Shown piece after piece: positions 52,108 through 61,836 of a stretch of DNA of 64,000 nt. The stretch covers positions 1,729,501 through 1,793,500 of the forward strand of contig JBBBDQ010000308.1 in NCBI GenBank assembly GCA_037127315.1, read 5' to 3'. The translations under genes and the position numbers were made by a program. This DNA is from Ascarosepion bandense. Its lineage: Eukaryota; Mollusca; Cephalopoda; Sepiida; Sepiidae. The first letter of the stretch is position 1. Every line of letters starts with the position of its first letter. The notes below the pieces were generated by a model, which saw nothing but the letters and a program-made list of their open reading frames with translations, had not been told where the DNA came from and did not search any database.

Positions 52108-53045
52108 TGAGATTGAGTTTTGTTTAACGGCATATCAACAACTCTGTGGGTTATTTAATGCCAAAAAAGTGGGGTTTTAAAGGGTTTTTTTTTAATGTTC
52201 AGTTATCATGAAAAGGTTGATTTAGTCAGATTCTAATAATTTTTTTTTGCTTTTATTCTTTTTTATTTTAGAAAACTGAAAATGTCTTCTAGTTTTGTAT
52301 TTAAAAATGTTTTTGATAAGAAATTGTTTTTCCTTCAAAAATGTGTTATGGTAATCATTTTTTCTTTAAAAACGTATATTTTTCTATAAATGTCTATTTT
52401 TATGAATATATTTATATAAAAGTGTATTTTTATACTTTCATAGTGTTGTGACCCCAGTTTAGGGGTTAACTATTTGCCCATAGCTGGCACTCTAACAGGT
52501 GCTACCACTTCGGGTTAGAGTGGACCTGGGAACAACAGCAATTAAGAGGTGGTGTTGTATATCGACAAACAACAAACACGCATATATATATAAATATAAG
52601 TTATATTTTTATTAATGACGATGGACCGTGTAGCCTAGGGAACAGAGAGTGAGAGAGCGCGCTTCTAAGGGTTGACGGGAGTGTCGACGTATCTGTTGTG
52701 TCTCTCTCTCTCTCTACTGCTACTCTGGTCTGTCTGGTGAATCCGTGCGCCGAGGTCTTTTTATAATCTCCAAACCGGGACTTTTTCTTCCGGTTTTGCC
52801 TCGCCCACGCACGCCCACGTAATTCTCAGAGACACCTGTTCTGTTTGCCTCTGTAGCCATTTCCGTTACTGCCGGAAATAAGGTCAAACAAACATCCGTT
52901 CCTTTCAACGACCGGAAACACCCCCGCTTGCATCAGCCTTCCTCGGGTGGGGCCAGATTGTTATATTACAGTGGTTCCGTGCTCCTCACAACCTTCCAAT
53001 CAGAGGCCTTGCTGCCAGATGCAGTTTACCGTCATGCCCAGGACC
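52108..53045 (+). repeat. Repeat H, interrupted by a solo LTR
   Basis: Left part 52108-52552 (GTTTTGTTTAACGGCATATC to CAGCAATTAAGAGGTGG) and right part 52971-53045 (GTGGTTCCGTGC to GTTTACCGTCATGCCCAGGA) align with the uninterrupted copy at 61837-62406. Confidence 0.8.
52553..52970 (-). mobile_element. Solo LTR inserted in repeat H
   Basis: 418 bp beginning TGTTGTATATCG and ending TTATATTACA, flanked by GTGG on both sides (52549-52552 and 52971-52974). The empty site AAGAGGTGGTTCC exists in the copy at 61837. On the minus strand, TATAAAAAG (about 52757-52765) precedes AATAAA (52608-52613) in LTR order, so the parent element pointed leftwards. More GC-rich than its surroundings. Confidence 0.8.
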
Positions 53046-53732
53046 CAGACAGTGAGTGAATAGAAGAAAAGGAAAAGGGAGCGTAAAAGGATGAATAAAA
53101 GAAAGAAGAAGAAAAACACGACAAAATTGACATCTTTAGTTCAAGGGTCATTCACTCATCTTTCTTTTTCATCTACATAATCTTTATTTCTTGCCAGTTT
53201 ATATTCTGCTTATATTACACACTTCATGCACCATTTTAAATATAACTTCCTGCCACGAGGGAGTAGTTAGCCTTGTACTCGATGAACTTCAGTTTTAATT
53301 ACTCACAAATTTGTGATTTCCACGGAGTCGAAACATCCTCATTTCCTCCATAGCTCAAACATAAGAAAGTTTCACACATCTAATTCAACATTTTGTTGGC
53401 TGTAAATCGCTACTACAACAAATAGATAGATGGAACAAAAAAAATTACAGTTTAGGTTTTTTTTTTTTAAATCTTTTCTTTAACAAACAGAGTAGAAAGG
53501 GTAAGTAAGGAAAGAATAGTGGATTGGTCCTCAAAAGGAATATCACATCAAAGGTAATAAAACTGAAGGGAATGAGGGGAAAATGATAAGATCAGATTAA
53601 TGGCAGGTAAAACATTAAGGAAGGGAAACAAACAAGGGAAGAATAGGGTCAAGGAAAAAGGAAGAAGGAAAAAAGTTGGTTAGCATGTATTCTTCGGCGT
53701 CAAACCCCAAAGTGAATCTCGTTTCTGATTAG

Positions 53733-53735
<3 letters not shown>
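53046..53735. other. No gene seen
   Basis: About 690 bp, purine-rich between 53460 and 53680, no recognised feature. Confidence 0.4.

Positions 53736-53783
<48 letters not shown>
53736..53783. repeat. (AC)n microsatellite
   Basis: About 24 AC units followed by an A run. Confidence 0.95.
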
Positions 53784-53787
<4 letters not shown>

Positions 53788-53865
53788 AAAAATCACCCAC
53801 ATACATTCACAGCAAACCAAAAGATTTTGTGATTTAAATGTAAATCATCTGCACAACCACATCAA

Positions 53866-53905
53866 CATTGCCTGATGATGAGAACCTATCTCGAAACATA
53901 GAAAT
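53866..53905 (+). ncRNA. Hammerhead-like ribozyme motif, second
   Basis: CTGATGA (53872-53878), stem II GAGA-ACCTA-TCTC (53880-53892), GAAA (53893-53896), then CATA. Stem I can pair ATTGC (53867-53871, ending CC) with GAAAT (53901-53905) at four of five positions. In the Penelope type GAAA is followed by the self-complementary ACGU; here it is ACAU, one change away, of the type left by CpG decay. No endonuclease frame is recognised nearby. A degraded terminal repeat is possible, and a chance match is not excluded. Confidence 0.45.
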
Positions 53906-54513
53906 TTCCAAGTCGCAATGTAAAATTGATACCATATAATTATATTATACTTTGAACAACTCTCAAGTTAAGTGTCGCGGTTTAGGAGTGTGAAAACGAA
54001 GAAAATAAACGATATTCAAACACGAGTCTACAAATCTAAATACATTTTATTATTGAGTATTTGTTTTGTTTTTGCAACTTAAAAGAAACGAATTAAAAAG
54101 AATCTTGGCGAAATAATTTCAAATACGGTTTTTCTCCTTTATTATACACCTGAATCAAATGCATTAGTATAATAGAAGAAAAATAATGTATCTACATAAG
54201 AAAAGTGTAATGTATTTACGCTGTTTCATGAATATGTGTAGTCTTCAGCAGTAGCAACATACCAGCAATCATGGTAGTTGTGTTAATACTGCTTCTAAAA
54301 TCAGTGTGGGCAATAACTCATTTCGTATGTTATACATATGCTTAATTTAACATCGTTCAGTTTTTTTGATGAAGTATATTTGAATAAAATTTACGAAATA
54401 TTATGTATAAAATTATAGGAAAGATTTTTGAGAATTCAGCTTGTCCACAACCGACACTGGTCAAATTTTTACGAAAAAACTGAAAACTGGATAACTAAAT
54501 AACTAACTCAATA
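53906..54513. other. No gene seen
   Basis: About 600 bp AT-rich. May be Penelope terminal-repeat sequence if the motif at 53866 is real. Confidence 0.35.
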
Positions 54514-55014
54514 TCTAATCTTATTTATAAATGGAACTTTGTCTGTGTGATGTGTGTCCCCGTTACCTATAGACTCCGAAACGGCTGAATCGATTTTCTT
54601 GAAACTTTACACAGTCTTACTATAAGCGTCTGCGTGTATTCTTCGATAGGTTTTGTGACGAGGTACCCCGGATAAATATCGAATATCGATAATCGAAAAA
54701 ATTGGGTTATAGAAGGAGTGGTCCGATTTTAATCAAATTTGTTACATTCATAGACAAAGACATACGAAACGATATTCAGAAGTTTCAAGGTTGCAGTTCT
54801 TACAATAATGCAGAAAATCGATAATATATATATAAAAGGCAAGATGTTTGTGTGTGTCTGTTTATCTGTCTGTATGTACTTTATACAAATCCACAATTTT
54901 TATCCGATTCTCACCAAACTTCACAAATATTCTTTAGGCTGAGTCTGAGCACCAGGAACATGGATTCGTTTTAAGCTTTCATAACACCCGAGCAACGCCG
55001 GGCTATACTGCTAG
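54514..55014 (+). mobile_element. Helitron-like element, copy 7
   Basis: Start TCTAATCTTATTTATAAATG. End CCGAGCAACGCCGGGCTATA, CTGCTAG before T. Short form with only a few TA units (54823-54833), but with the GGCAAGATGTTTGTGTGTGT block. Flanked by A and T. Confidence 0.85.
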
Positions 55015-55295
55015 TCACGAATATTTATGAGAAATGTTAAGCTCCAGAAATATAAAAGTTACATTTTACTAAACTCTGAAGTTTAAATAATTTTTCCATT
55101 GCTTAAGTATCTATTTTAGGAGGAAAAATATTGTTGTTCACATTTCGTTGCAGACGATAAAAGTCGTCTGAAAATTATAAAGGTCTCACCGCGTTTGAAA
55201 TGAAGTTGCTGATTTCTTAATATACAGTACTGTGCAAAAGTATTAGAAGAAGAACTATTTTATCTTTTATGAGGCATCAATATAAAGTTTAAAAT

Positions 55296-55357
55296 CACCC
55301 CTGTCCTAACACTTTTGCACACTACCGGTAGTGTGCAAAAGTATTAGGACAGGGGTG
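55296..55357. repeat. 62-bp near-perfect palindrome in the Tc1-like element
   Basis: Arms CACCCCTGTCCTAACACTTT and AAAGTATTAGGACAGGGGTG with centre GCACACTACCGGTAGTGTGC; 30 of 31 positions pair. The arms contain TTAGGACA and GTGCAAAAGT, the terminal-repeat motifs, facing each other, so it looks like two element ends joined head to head. Confidence 0.9.
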
Positions 55358-55458
55358 GTTTTTCTAAAAGCCTCACTGAAATTCGAATACAGGGTGAAAA
55401 GCCAAACCTCTGCAAGAATTATTTAACTAAAAAGGAAGAGGAAGGAAATTTTCGAAAT

Positions 55459-55680
55459 TTGAATTGGCCCCTACAAAGCCCTGATCTCAATCCTATTGAA
55501 CATCTATGGGATAGTTTAAATAAAAAAATTGATAAATCTAATGTTACTTTGCAGGACACACTTTGGGAACAAATACAAGCTGCTTGGCAAGAGATACCAT
55601 TAGATACATTGAAGAAGCTTGTGATGTCAATGCCTGACAGAATGAAGGCTGTGATCAAAGCAAAAGGCCTGTTATACTAA
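55459..55680 (+). pseudogene. Tc1-like transposase, C-terminal fragment
   Basis: 73 codons ending TAA at 55678-55680. NWPLQSPDLNPIEHLWDSLN is the hallmark end of Tc1-type DDE transposases, with the third catalytic acid in PIEHLWD. It is followed by the helix AAWQEIPLDTLKKLVMSMPD and RMKAVIKAKG at the usual distance from the C-terminus. A full transposase would have about 340 residues. The frame is open and well conserved. Confidence 0.9.
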
Positions 55681-55830
55681 ATATTATATTTATTTTGTAA
55701 CAACTGTTTTTTCTTGTGGAAGCATTTGTTGAATAAATCAAATAAAATTACTTTAATTAAATTGTTTATTTTCTGTCAATATGCCTCCTAAAAGATAAAA
55801 TAGTTCTTGGCCTAATACTTTTGCACAGTA

Positions 55831-55833
<3 letters not shown>

Positions 55834-55886
<53 letters not shown>

Positions 55887-56092
55887 TACGTGCGATTGGT
55901 AAATTGTCGCAATTATTTTATTATTACAAAACGAAAGACTAAATATTAAATTTATTTTGTAACAAGTATTTTTTCCTGTTAAAGCATTTGTTGAGTAAAT
56001 CAGATAAAATTACTTTAATTAAATTGTTTATTTTCTGACAATATGCCTCATAAAAGATAAAATAGTTCTTGGCTTAATACTTTTGCACAGTA

Positions 56093-56152
<60 letters not shown>

Positions 56153-56360
56153 TACGTGCGATTGGTAAATTGTCGCAATTATTTTATTATTACAAAACGA
56201 AAGACTAAATATTAAATTTATTTTGTAACAAGTATTTTTTCCTGTTAAAGCATTTGTTGAGTAAATCAGATAAAATTACTTTAATTAAATTGTTTATTTT
56301 CTGTCAATATACCTCAGAAGAGGTAAAATAGTCCTCGTCCTAATATTTTTGCACAGTACT
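55834..56360. repeat. Tandem duplication of a Tc1 3' end plus (TA)n
   Basis: Two further copies of the element's last roughly 150 bp (55933-56094 and 56203-56355), each preceded by ACTACGTGCGATTGGTAAAT. TA runs follow the original 3' end and the first extra copy (55834-55884, 56095-56149). Period about 265 bp. The TA runs begin exactly at the TA target site. Confidence 0.9.
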
Positions 56361-56689
56361 TATGTTTATATGAAAACTGAAATCAAAGCTTACAGTTTGC
56401 ACAAAAAGGAATAAAAAGTTCTCTGTAAGTCGGTGTGAGTACAGAATTGGTGCTTTTAAAGATATTACTGAAACCTATTGCGTTTTCATCAGTTCTTTAA
56501 AGGAATTCCACACATGTACTGGGTGAACTTTAATAAAAAATATGTCCTTTTAGAAGGGTCTTAAATAAAACTAAATTATAATGAGGAATTAACTAGTGAC
56601 ATCTGTTTCATCAACTCTTCTAGATTCTTCTTGCATGTGTCAATTCTCCACAATGTCTTGTTCTTTATAGCGCCTAATGATTTTTTTTG
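56361..56689. other. No gene seen
   Basis: About 330 bp without recognised features. Confidence 0.4.
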
Positions 56690-57414
56690 GTTATCTTTTT
56701 TAAATTCTGTCATACTAACCATTTTATCACAGCTAAGCGATGTTGTTTTTTATCCCTTCAACCTGCAATATATCTAGTGAGTAACAAATTCGCCAAGCCT
56801 GCTTTTCTCATTATGCGTCCTAGAAATTCCAAATGTCTCTTCCTGATGTTAAGCGCCATTTTTGTTTCCATTTTCTCCAAAACTTTGTCGTTTTTCACTT
56901 GTTCGTTCCATGATAAACTCAACATCCTTCTGTATAACCACATTTGTGTTGCTTAAATACTTCTCGTCTTCTGTGAGGAAATTGTCTAGCATTTTTTTTT
57001 TAATCATATCACCCCAAGCAAGGCGGTAATGCCACAGATGTGCAGGGGGCTACGTAAGAGTGAAAAGATTGGAAAAGAGAAAAGAGAAAGCCGAAAAACA
57101 TACCCTAAACAGGGAACAAGGGATGAGCCTCTTCACCTCTTCAATAGACGTGGGTGGAGTGTGAACCGGGCGATAGGTTAGTCTATCATTCACTTCCATA
57201 TATAAGAGTTGATGTTTGTTTCTAACGAAATTTTTCTTTTTCTTAATATTTTGCTTAGTTTTTGAAAGGCATTTTTCGTTATCCGAATGCGTCATTGGAT
57301 TCAGTGCTACACTCCCTGTCCTCTGTTAAATTGTTCCCTGATATTTAAATTGTTGCACTTGTTAAAGTTTGGTGTCTCCAATTTTTATCAGAACTTTGAA
57401 TAAGTTCTCGCTGA
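56690..57414 (-). mobile_element. LINE-A, diverged, interrupted by LINE-B
   Basis: Minus-strand LINE-A. The open part 56758-56943 reads MWLYRRMLSLSWNEQVKNDK and ALNIRKRHLEFLGRIMRKAG. After the LINE-B insertion it resumes at 57181 (TATCATTCACTTCCATATAT) and runs to about 57400. An old copy. Confidence 0.8.
56993..57180 (-). mobile_element. LINE-B 3' end inserted in LINE-A
   Basis: TTTTTTTTTAATCATATCAC, CCCAAGCAAGGCGGTAATGC to GTGAACCGGGCGATAGG, flanked by GTCTAGCAT (56984-56992) and GTCTATCAT (57181-57189), a 9-bp target duplication with one change. Confidence 0.85.
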
Positions 57415-58003
57415 TTTTTCACATAAAGTAATGTTTGATTTTTAAAAAATTAGTACGAAACATGTCCCTGAGAGTATTGTCCATCGCTAGCTACTACTTT
57501 TTCCCATCTTTCTGGCAGTATTTGAATTCCACGTCGGAAAAACAGCACGTCTTTTAAGGTTAACCACGAGTCGACTCATTTTTTGGCATCTTCATAAGAA
57601 TGAAAGTGCTGCTCAGGCAGGCCATGTATCATCGATTAGAACAAGTAATAATCAGACGGTTAAATCTGTTGAATACGGTGGATGGGGTAAGATTTACCAT
57701 TTAAGCGTTTCCAAGAAGATTTTCACCCGTTTTGTAACATGTGGCCTAGCGTTGCCATATTGCAAAATCACTTTGTCGTATCTTTGCTCGTATAGCGACT
57801 GTCTTTTTCTTCAATTCTCGGGTCAAACGCATCATTCATAGTCGGTATCAATCTCCCGTGATGGTTTCAGTCGGTTTGAGTATCTCATATTAAGCTACAC
57901 CCAGCTGATCACACCAAATACAGAGCAGAAGCTTCGAACCATGGATATTAGTCCGATTTGCTTAAGGTTATCGCAGCGTACCAACTTTTCATCGCCGGTC
58001 ACG
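57415..58003 (-). pseudogene. mariner-like transposase, C-terminal two thirds
   Basis: Minus-strand match to mariner transposases: IVTGDEKLVRCDN (first catalytic Asp region), YDKVILQYGNARPHVTKRVK (second catalytic Asp replaced: NARPH follows Y-G where D is usual), FLETLKW, ILPHPPYSTDL (third Asp region) and the end RMGKSSS/QR-type RKMGKSSS...RWTI. Many stops. The N-terminal helix-turn-helix part is absent, since LINE-A tail sequence begins at 58004. Confidence 0.8.
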
Positions 58004-58106
58004 ATCTTCTTCTATGTGCCCTGTCCCTTCAGGCTTTCTACATCTCGCTATCCCTGGTGGCTCGCCTTCTCCTGTTACACCATGCAACCCTCGTTCTGAC
58101 ATCTAC
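58004..58106 (-). mobile_element. LINE-A 3' tail, shortened
   Basis: Same tail as at 13195 and 24105 but with a roughly 25-bp internal loss (CCCTTCAGGCTTTCTACATC). Fused to repeat E. Confidence 0.75.
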
Positions 58107-58256
58107 TAGCTCAAGCCCATAAATCTAGAATATAAATGTATAGAAACTAGTATGGCCACAAAATGAGGGATCAGTTCATATATTGATTATAATATAGATT
58201 TGATCCCCCACTTTATATCAACATTATAATTTCTGATAAACAGTTAGCATATATCT
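58107..58256 (-). repeat. Repeat E, copy 3
   Basis: CTAGAATATAAATGTATAG, GAGGGATCAGTTCATATATT, GATTTGATCCCCCACTTTAT, intact hairpin arms. Confidence 0.75.
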
Positions 58257-58377
58257 TCTTCTATGTGCCCTGTCCCTTCAGGAGGTAGGCGATCATGGCT
58301 TTCCACGTTTCCCTATCCCTGGTGGCTCTGAGCACGCCATCTCCTGTTACATCTTGCAATCCTCGTTCTGTCATCAA
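58257..58377 (-). mobile_element. LINE-A 3' tail, 125 bp only
   Basis: GAGGTAGGCGATCATGGCTT to ATCCTCGTTCTGTCATC. It again stops at the same internal LINE-A point as the tails attached to repeat E, and adjoins repeat G. Confidence 0.8.
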
Positions 58378-58382
58378 CTATA

Positions 58383-58785
58383 TTATTTTGCCTAGATTTT
58401 TAAGAAATAATAATTTTAAAAATAATTTCATTCATTTGTGAATGAGTACTGAAAGTTTCATTAAAACCTGACGATTATTTGATTTTTTTTTTGAGAATTT
58501 TTAAATTAATGTGTTTGTCACCTGAAAAAAGTGAGTAATGTGATATTACGTTTTCCATTGTAAACAGTTGTAACGTTTTGGTTACCCGTGAGCTCAGATC
58601 AAAAGAAGATTTTCTGCCAAAATTTCGAATATGTTAGAAGATTAAAATTTTTTAAAATTATTAAAAATTACTTTGATACTTTTTTTATGATAATACAAAC
58701 ATTTTGATCGAAAAATTTCGTTTTTATTAAGTTTGGGGCCTTTTTATTCATACTATGCTGTTTTTTTAAGCGATTTGATGGAGGT
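58383..58785. repeat. Dispersed repeat G, copy 2
   Basis: Matches 29265-29690 throughout in the same orientation. Confidence 0.75.
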
Positions 58786-59327
58786 AACCAAAGAATTCAA
58801 GTAGGACTTCTAGTTCTCTCCTAATTGCCTCACTGATTGAATAAAGTCCTACGATAAAAAACATCCTTGTCTTACACGCCATTTTCAATTTGTGCAATTT
58901 ACTAAATGCGTTTTGTATACCTAAATGCTATAATAAAATAATATTTGCTCTGATTCTGTTTATTACACTTTCTTTCGTTTTTAATTTCCTTAACGACAGC
59001 TGAAGACCGTCATTAACCAATGAAATGCTTGATTAGACCCATTTATGTGCTTCTTGTGTTAATTTAAAGATTATTGTCTCTCTTCGAATAACCGTTAACA
59101 GAAATAACATCTTTCTGCCAATCGATGACGTAATTTCTAAAGAATCGAATTATCTCTTCTCTATCCAAACCGTAACCCACCAAAAAAGAAATAAAACAAA
59201 CAGTATTTTTACCTACGAAACTTCCTTCTCTTCATTATCTAGTTTTAACGATTGCCAAAAAGCCGACAGTAAGAAAACACGAGCCAACTCCTCATATTCC
59301 AGCCCCATCTCACATTTCCTGAAAAAA

Positions 59328-59392
<65 letters not shown>

Positions 59393-59744
59393 AAGAATAT
59401 GAATAAAAAAATCAGATAGAATCAAGAGTAAATAAAAGCTTTTAAAGAAATAAAGTGATGAAAAAAAAGTAAAAAAAGAAAAAAACATCCGTTACAAAAA
59501 TAAGCATTTTTTCTTTCATTCAATAAACAAGTATTAAAAAACAAAAGCGTTCCTTAAAGTTTGTTTGCCAATATTAGTTTGACAAGGCAAACAAAGATAT
59601 TAGCAGTAAACTTCGTGTTGGTTGGCCAGTTTACGTGTTTAACAATGATCAGCAAACTGAAAACTTCTTTAATGCCTTGTCCCTTTACATCATAAATCAT
59701 GGCTCTCTACGGCTTCCCTTTATTTATTATATACAAAGTGAAAT
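58786..59744. other. No gene; TA microsatellite at 59327-59392
   Basis: About 950 bp AT-rich. Possible very old LINE-A trace at 58850-58885 (ACATCCTTGTCTTACACGCC). Frames crossing the TA run are artefacts. Confidence 0.4.
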
Positions 59745-60605
59745 GTCTTCTGCTATGTGGCTTGTGCTTTCAGGACGTACGTGATCATAGCCTCCCACGT
59801 CTCCCTATCCCTGGTGGCTCTTAGCACACTTTCTCCTGTAATACCACGCAACCCCTGTTCGGTCATCTACCTGCTCAAATATATAGGCCCTTCAAATATG
59901 TTATCCGCTGCTTTCCTCTGTCTCTTTTTCCCTCTATCTGGCCTGTTAGTATAAGGTTCTCCAAGCCCTTCTTCCTCATTTCATGTCCCAGGAACTTTAG
60001 CTGTCTCTTCCTGATGCTCAATATTAATTTCCTTTTTGTTTCCATCATTTCTAAAACTTCATCATTGCTCACATGCTCGATCCATGATATTCGCAGCATC
60101 CTCCTGTAGAACCATATTTCAATTGCTTCAAGTTTTTCCTTCATCTTTGATGATATTGTCCAACATTCACTGCCATATTAAGGAACTGACATCACATAGC
60201 AATCCAGTACTCTATTCTTTGTTTCTAGTGAAAGTTTCCTGCCTCTTAATACTTTACTCAGCTTCTGGAACGTGTCCTTCGCCATGTCAATTCGCCTTTG
60301 GATCTCTGTGTCACACTTACCGTCTTCTGCTAGTACACTTCCCAAGTATTTAAATTTTTGTACCCTCTTGATTTTAGTATTCCCAACCTGTATTTGACAT
60401 TTTGGGCAGCTGTTTTTGCTGATGACCATGCATTCGGTTTTCTTGCAGTTCATTTGTAGTCCATTCTTGTCACTCTCTTCAGCTACCTTCTGAAGGACGT
60501 TTTGTAGTTTCCTTTCCGTGTCTGCTATCAGCACTGTATTATCTGCGTACTTTATGTTGTTCAAACTGTGGCCTCCGATGAGAAATCCTGACATAACATC
60601 TAGGG
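59745..60605 (-). mobile_element. LINE-A, long minus-strand copy
   Basis: About 860 bp, counterpart of 30690-31560. 60178-60594 encodes SGFLIGGHSLNNIKYADNTV with YADN in place of YADD, then NGLQMNCKKTECMVISKNS, KFKYLGSVLAEDGKCDTEIQ and LSKVLRGRKLSLETKNRVLD. A stop near 60180 (TAAGGAACTG on plus) breaks it. 59875-60144 continues with EIWFYRRMLRISWIEHVSND to GKRDRGKQRITYLKG. A normal 3' end follows at 59745. Confidence 0.9.
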
Positions 60606-60624
60606 TCCTAAATGACTATACCTC

Positions 60625-60935
60625 CCCAAAAGGATATGCCTTGTGGTGCAGTTGATTACGGCTTGGAACGAGAAATCGGAAAGCTGAGTTCAAATTCGTT
60701 TCATTCACCTTCGCGCAAATACTATTAAGAAATCTACTAATCTTTTTATTTTCTCTCCAGCTATGGGTTAAATAGCAGGACAAAATGGGCTCTATAATCA
60801 TGCTTGGCAACCAGTCTACGGCAGAAAGTAATCGTCACCTACTGAGAGGGAATTTTGCCAAGTCAGTTATGTCTCGAAAGAGATATGACCACACAAGCAT
60901 TTAACACATATGGTAATTAACTGAGTGTGTAATAC
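60625..60935 (+). mobile_element. tRNA-derived SINE, full length
   Basis: TTGTGGTGCAGTTGATTACG (head), GAGTTCAAATTC (mutated B box), CAGCTATGGGTTAAATAGCA (core), CATATGGTAATTAACTGAG (tail). Confidence 0.85.
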
Positions 60936-61059
60936 TTTTTCTTTCTATAATGTATCGATTATATTTTCTTTGAAGTTATCTTATTAAAGTTAGAAAACCC
61001 TATTCGAGTGATTTTTTCTTTTCTTTTTTTAAAACTAGTTTATCTAAAGCTAGATAGCA

Positions 61060-61420
61060 ATTGATGTCGCATTTAAACTTATGGAGACTGTAGCTATCAG
61101 GGAAGCAAGTCAACATAAGGGACTGCCACAGGCAGGGTCGCCATTAGTGCGGAGAGGGTGACAGTGAAAGAAAAGACTGGATACAGTGGGTGTTGAGGAA
61201 GGGATAAAAGATGAAGGTGATTCAAGCAGATAGATTGCAATTGACTTTACTTTTAAACTTTTGAAGATTGTATTAGTCAGGGAAACAAGTAAACGGAAAG
61301 AAGTGTCACAAACAGAATGTGCGAGAAAAGAAACTGTTAAAGTAGAAGAGTTAGTTACATTTAACTAATTCAAAGGTCATAGAGTGGGACCTAGATGCGA
61401 ATCTAGTTTTACCTGTAATT
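61060..61420 (-). mobile_element. LINE-B C-terminal region, diverged
   Basis: Two overlapping matches (61085-61160 and 61250-61420) to the minus-strand LINE-B at 63520-63700: AGGGAAACAAGTAAACGGAA, AAAGGTCATAGAGTGGGACC, TAGATGCGAATCTAG. No open frame survives. Confidence 0.6.
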
Positions 61421-61836
61421 TACGAAATGGAAAAGATGTGTTTAAGCGTTTTCAAAAGACATTAGTTTAATGTGAAAGCAACAGCTTCGGCTCAATTTTG
61501 CACTCGAACATCATATTACATATTTTGTGTTAATAATCGCTACGTCTCCATCACACCCGGCTTCATCTGATGGTGCGTTAGTTTTGGACTGGCGCTATTC
61601 ATCACAAAAAAAAAAACAAAAAAAACTGTGCATCACTTGAATAGTTTTAACTGCAGCAACAACTAAAATGAATTGCCTCATGTAATTCAAAGTGTAAATA
61701 GTGACATAACCAACACGTTGATATTACACACCACTGTGTATGAAAGGTTAGCAAGAAAAACCCCATCACTACTGGAAAGAGCGACCATTGCTACTGGACC
61801 TCAGGAAGCTATATTCTCGAAAAACGTTTTTAAGAG
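61421..61836. other. No gene seen
   Basis: About 415 bp; ends with the target duplication GTTTTTAAGAG of repeat H. Confidence 0.4.

Larger units (their letters stand above)
55225..55833 (+). mobile_element. Short Tc1-like transposon, copy 2
   Basis: 609 bp between TA pairs. Ends CAGTACTGTGCAAAAGTATT and its inverse. From the left: about 70 bp of terminal sequence, a 62-bp near-perfect palindrome (55296-55357), then the transposase C-terminus. Same organisation as 35302-35932. Non-autonomous because the N-terminal DNA-binding domain and the first two catalytic Asp are absent. Confidence 0.9.
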
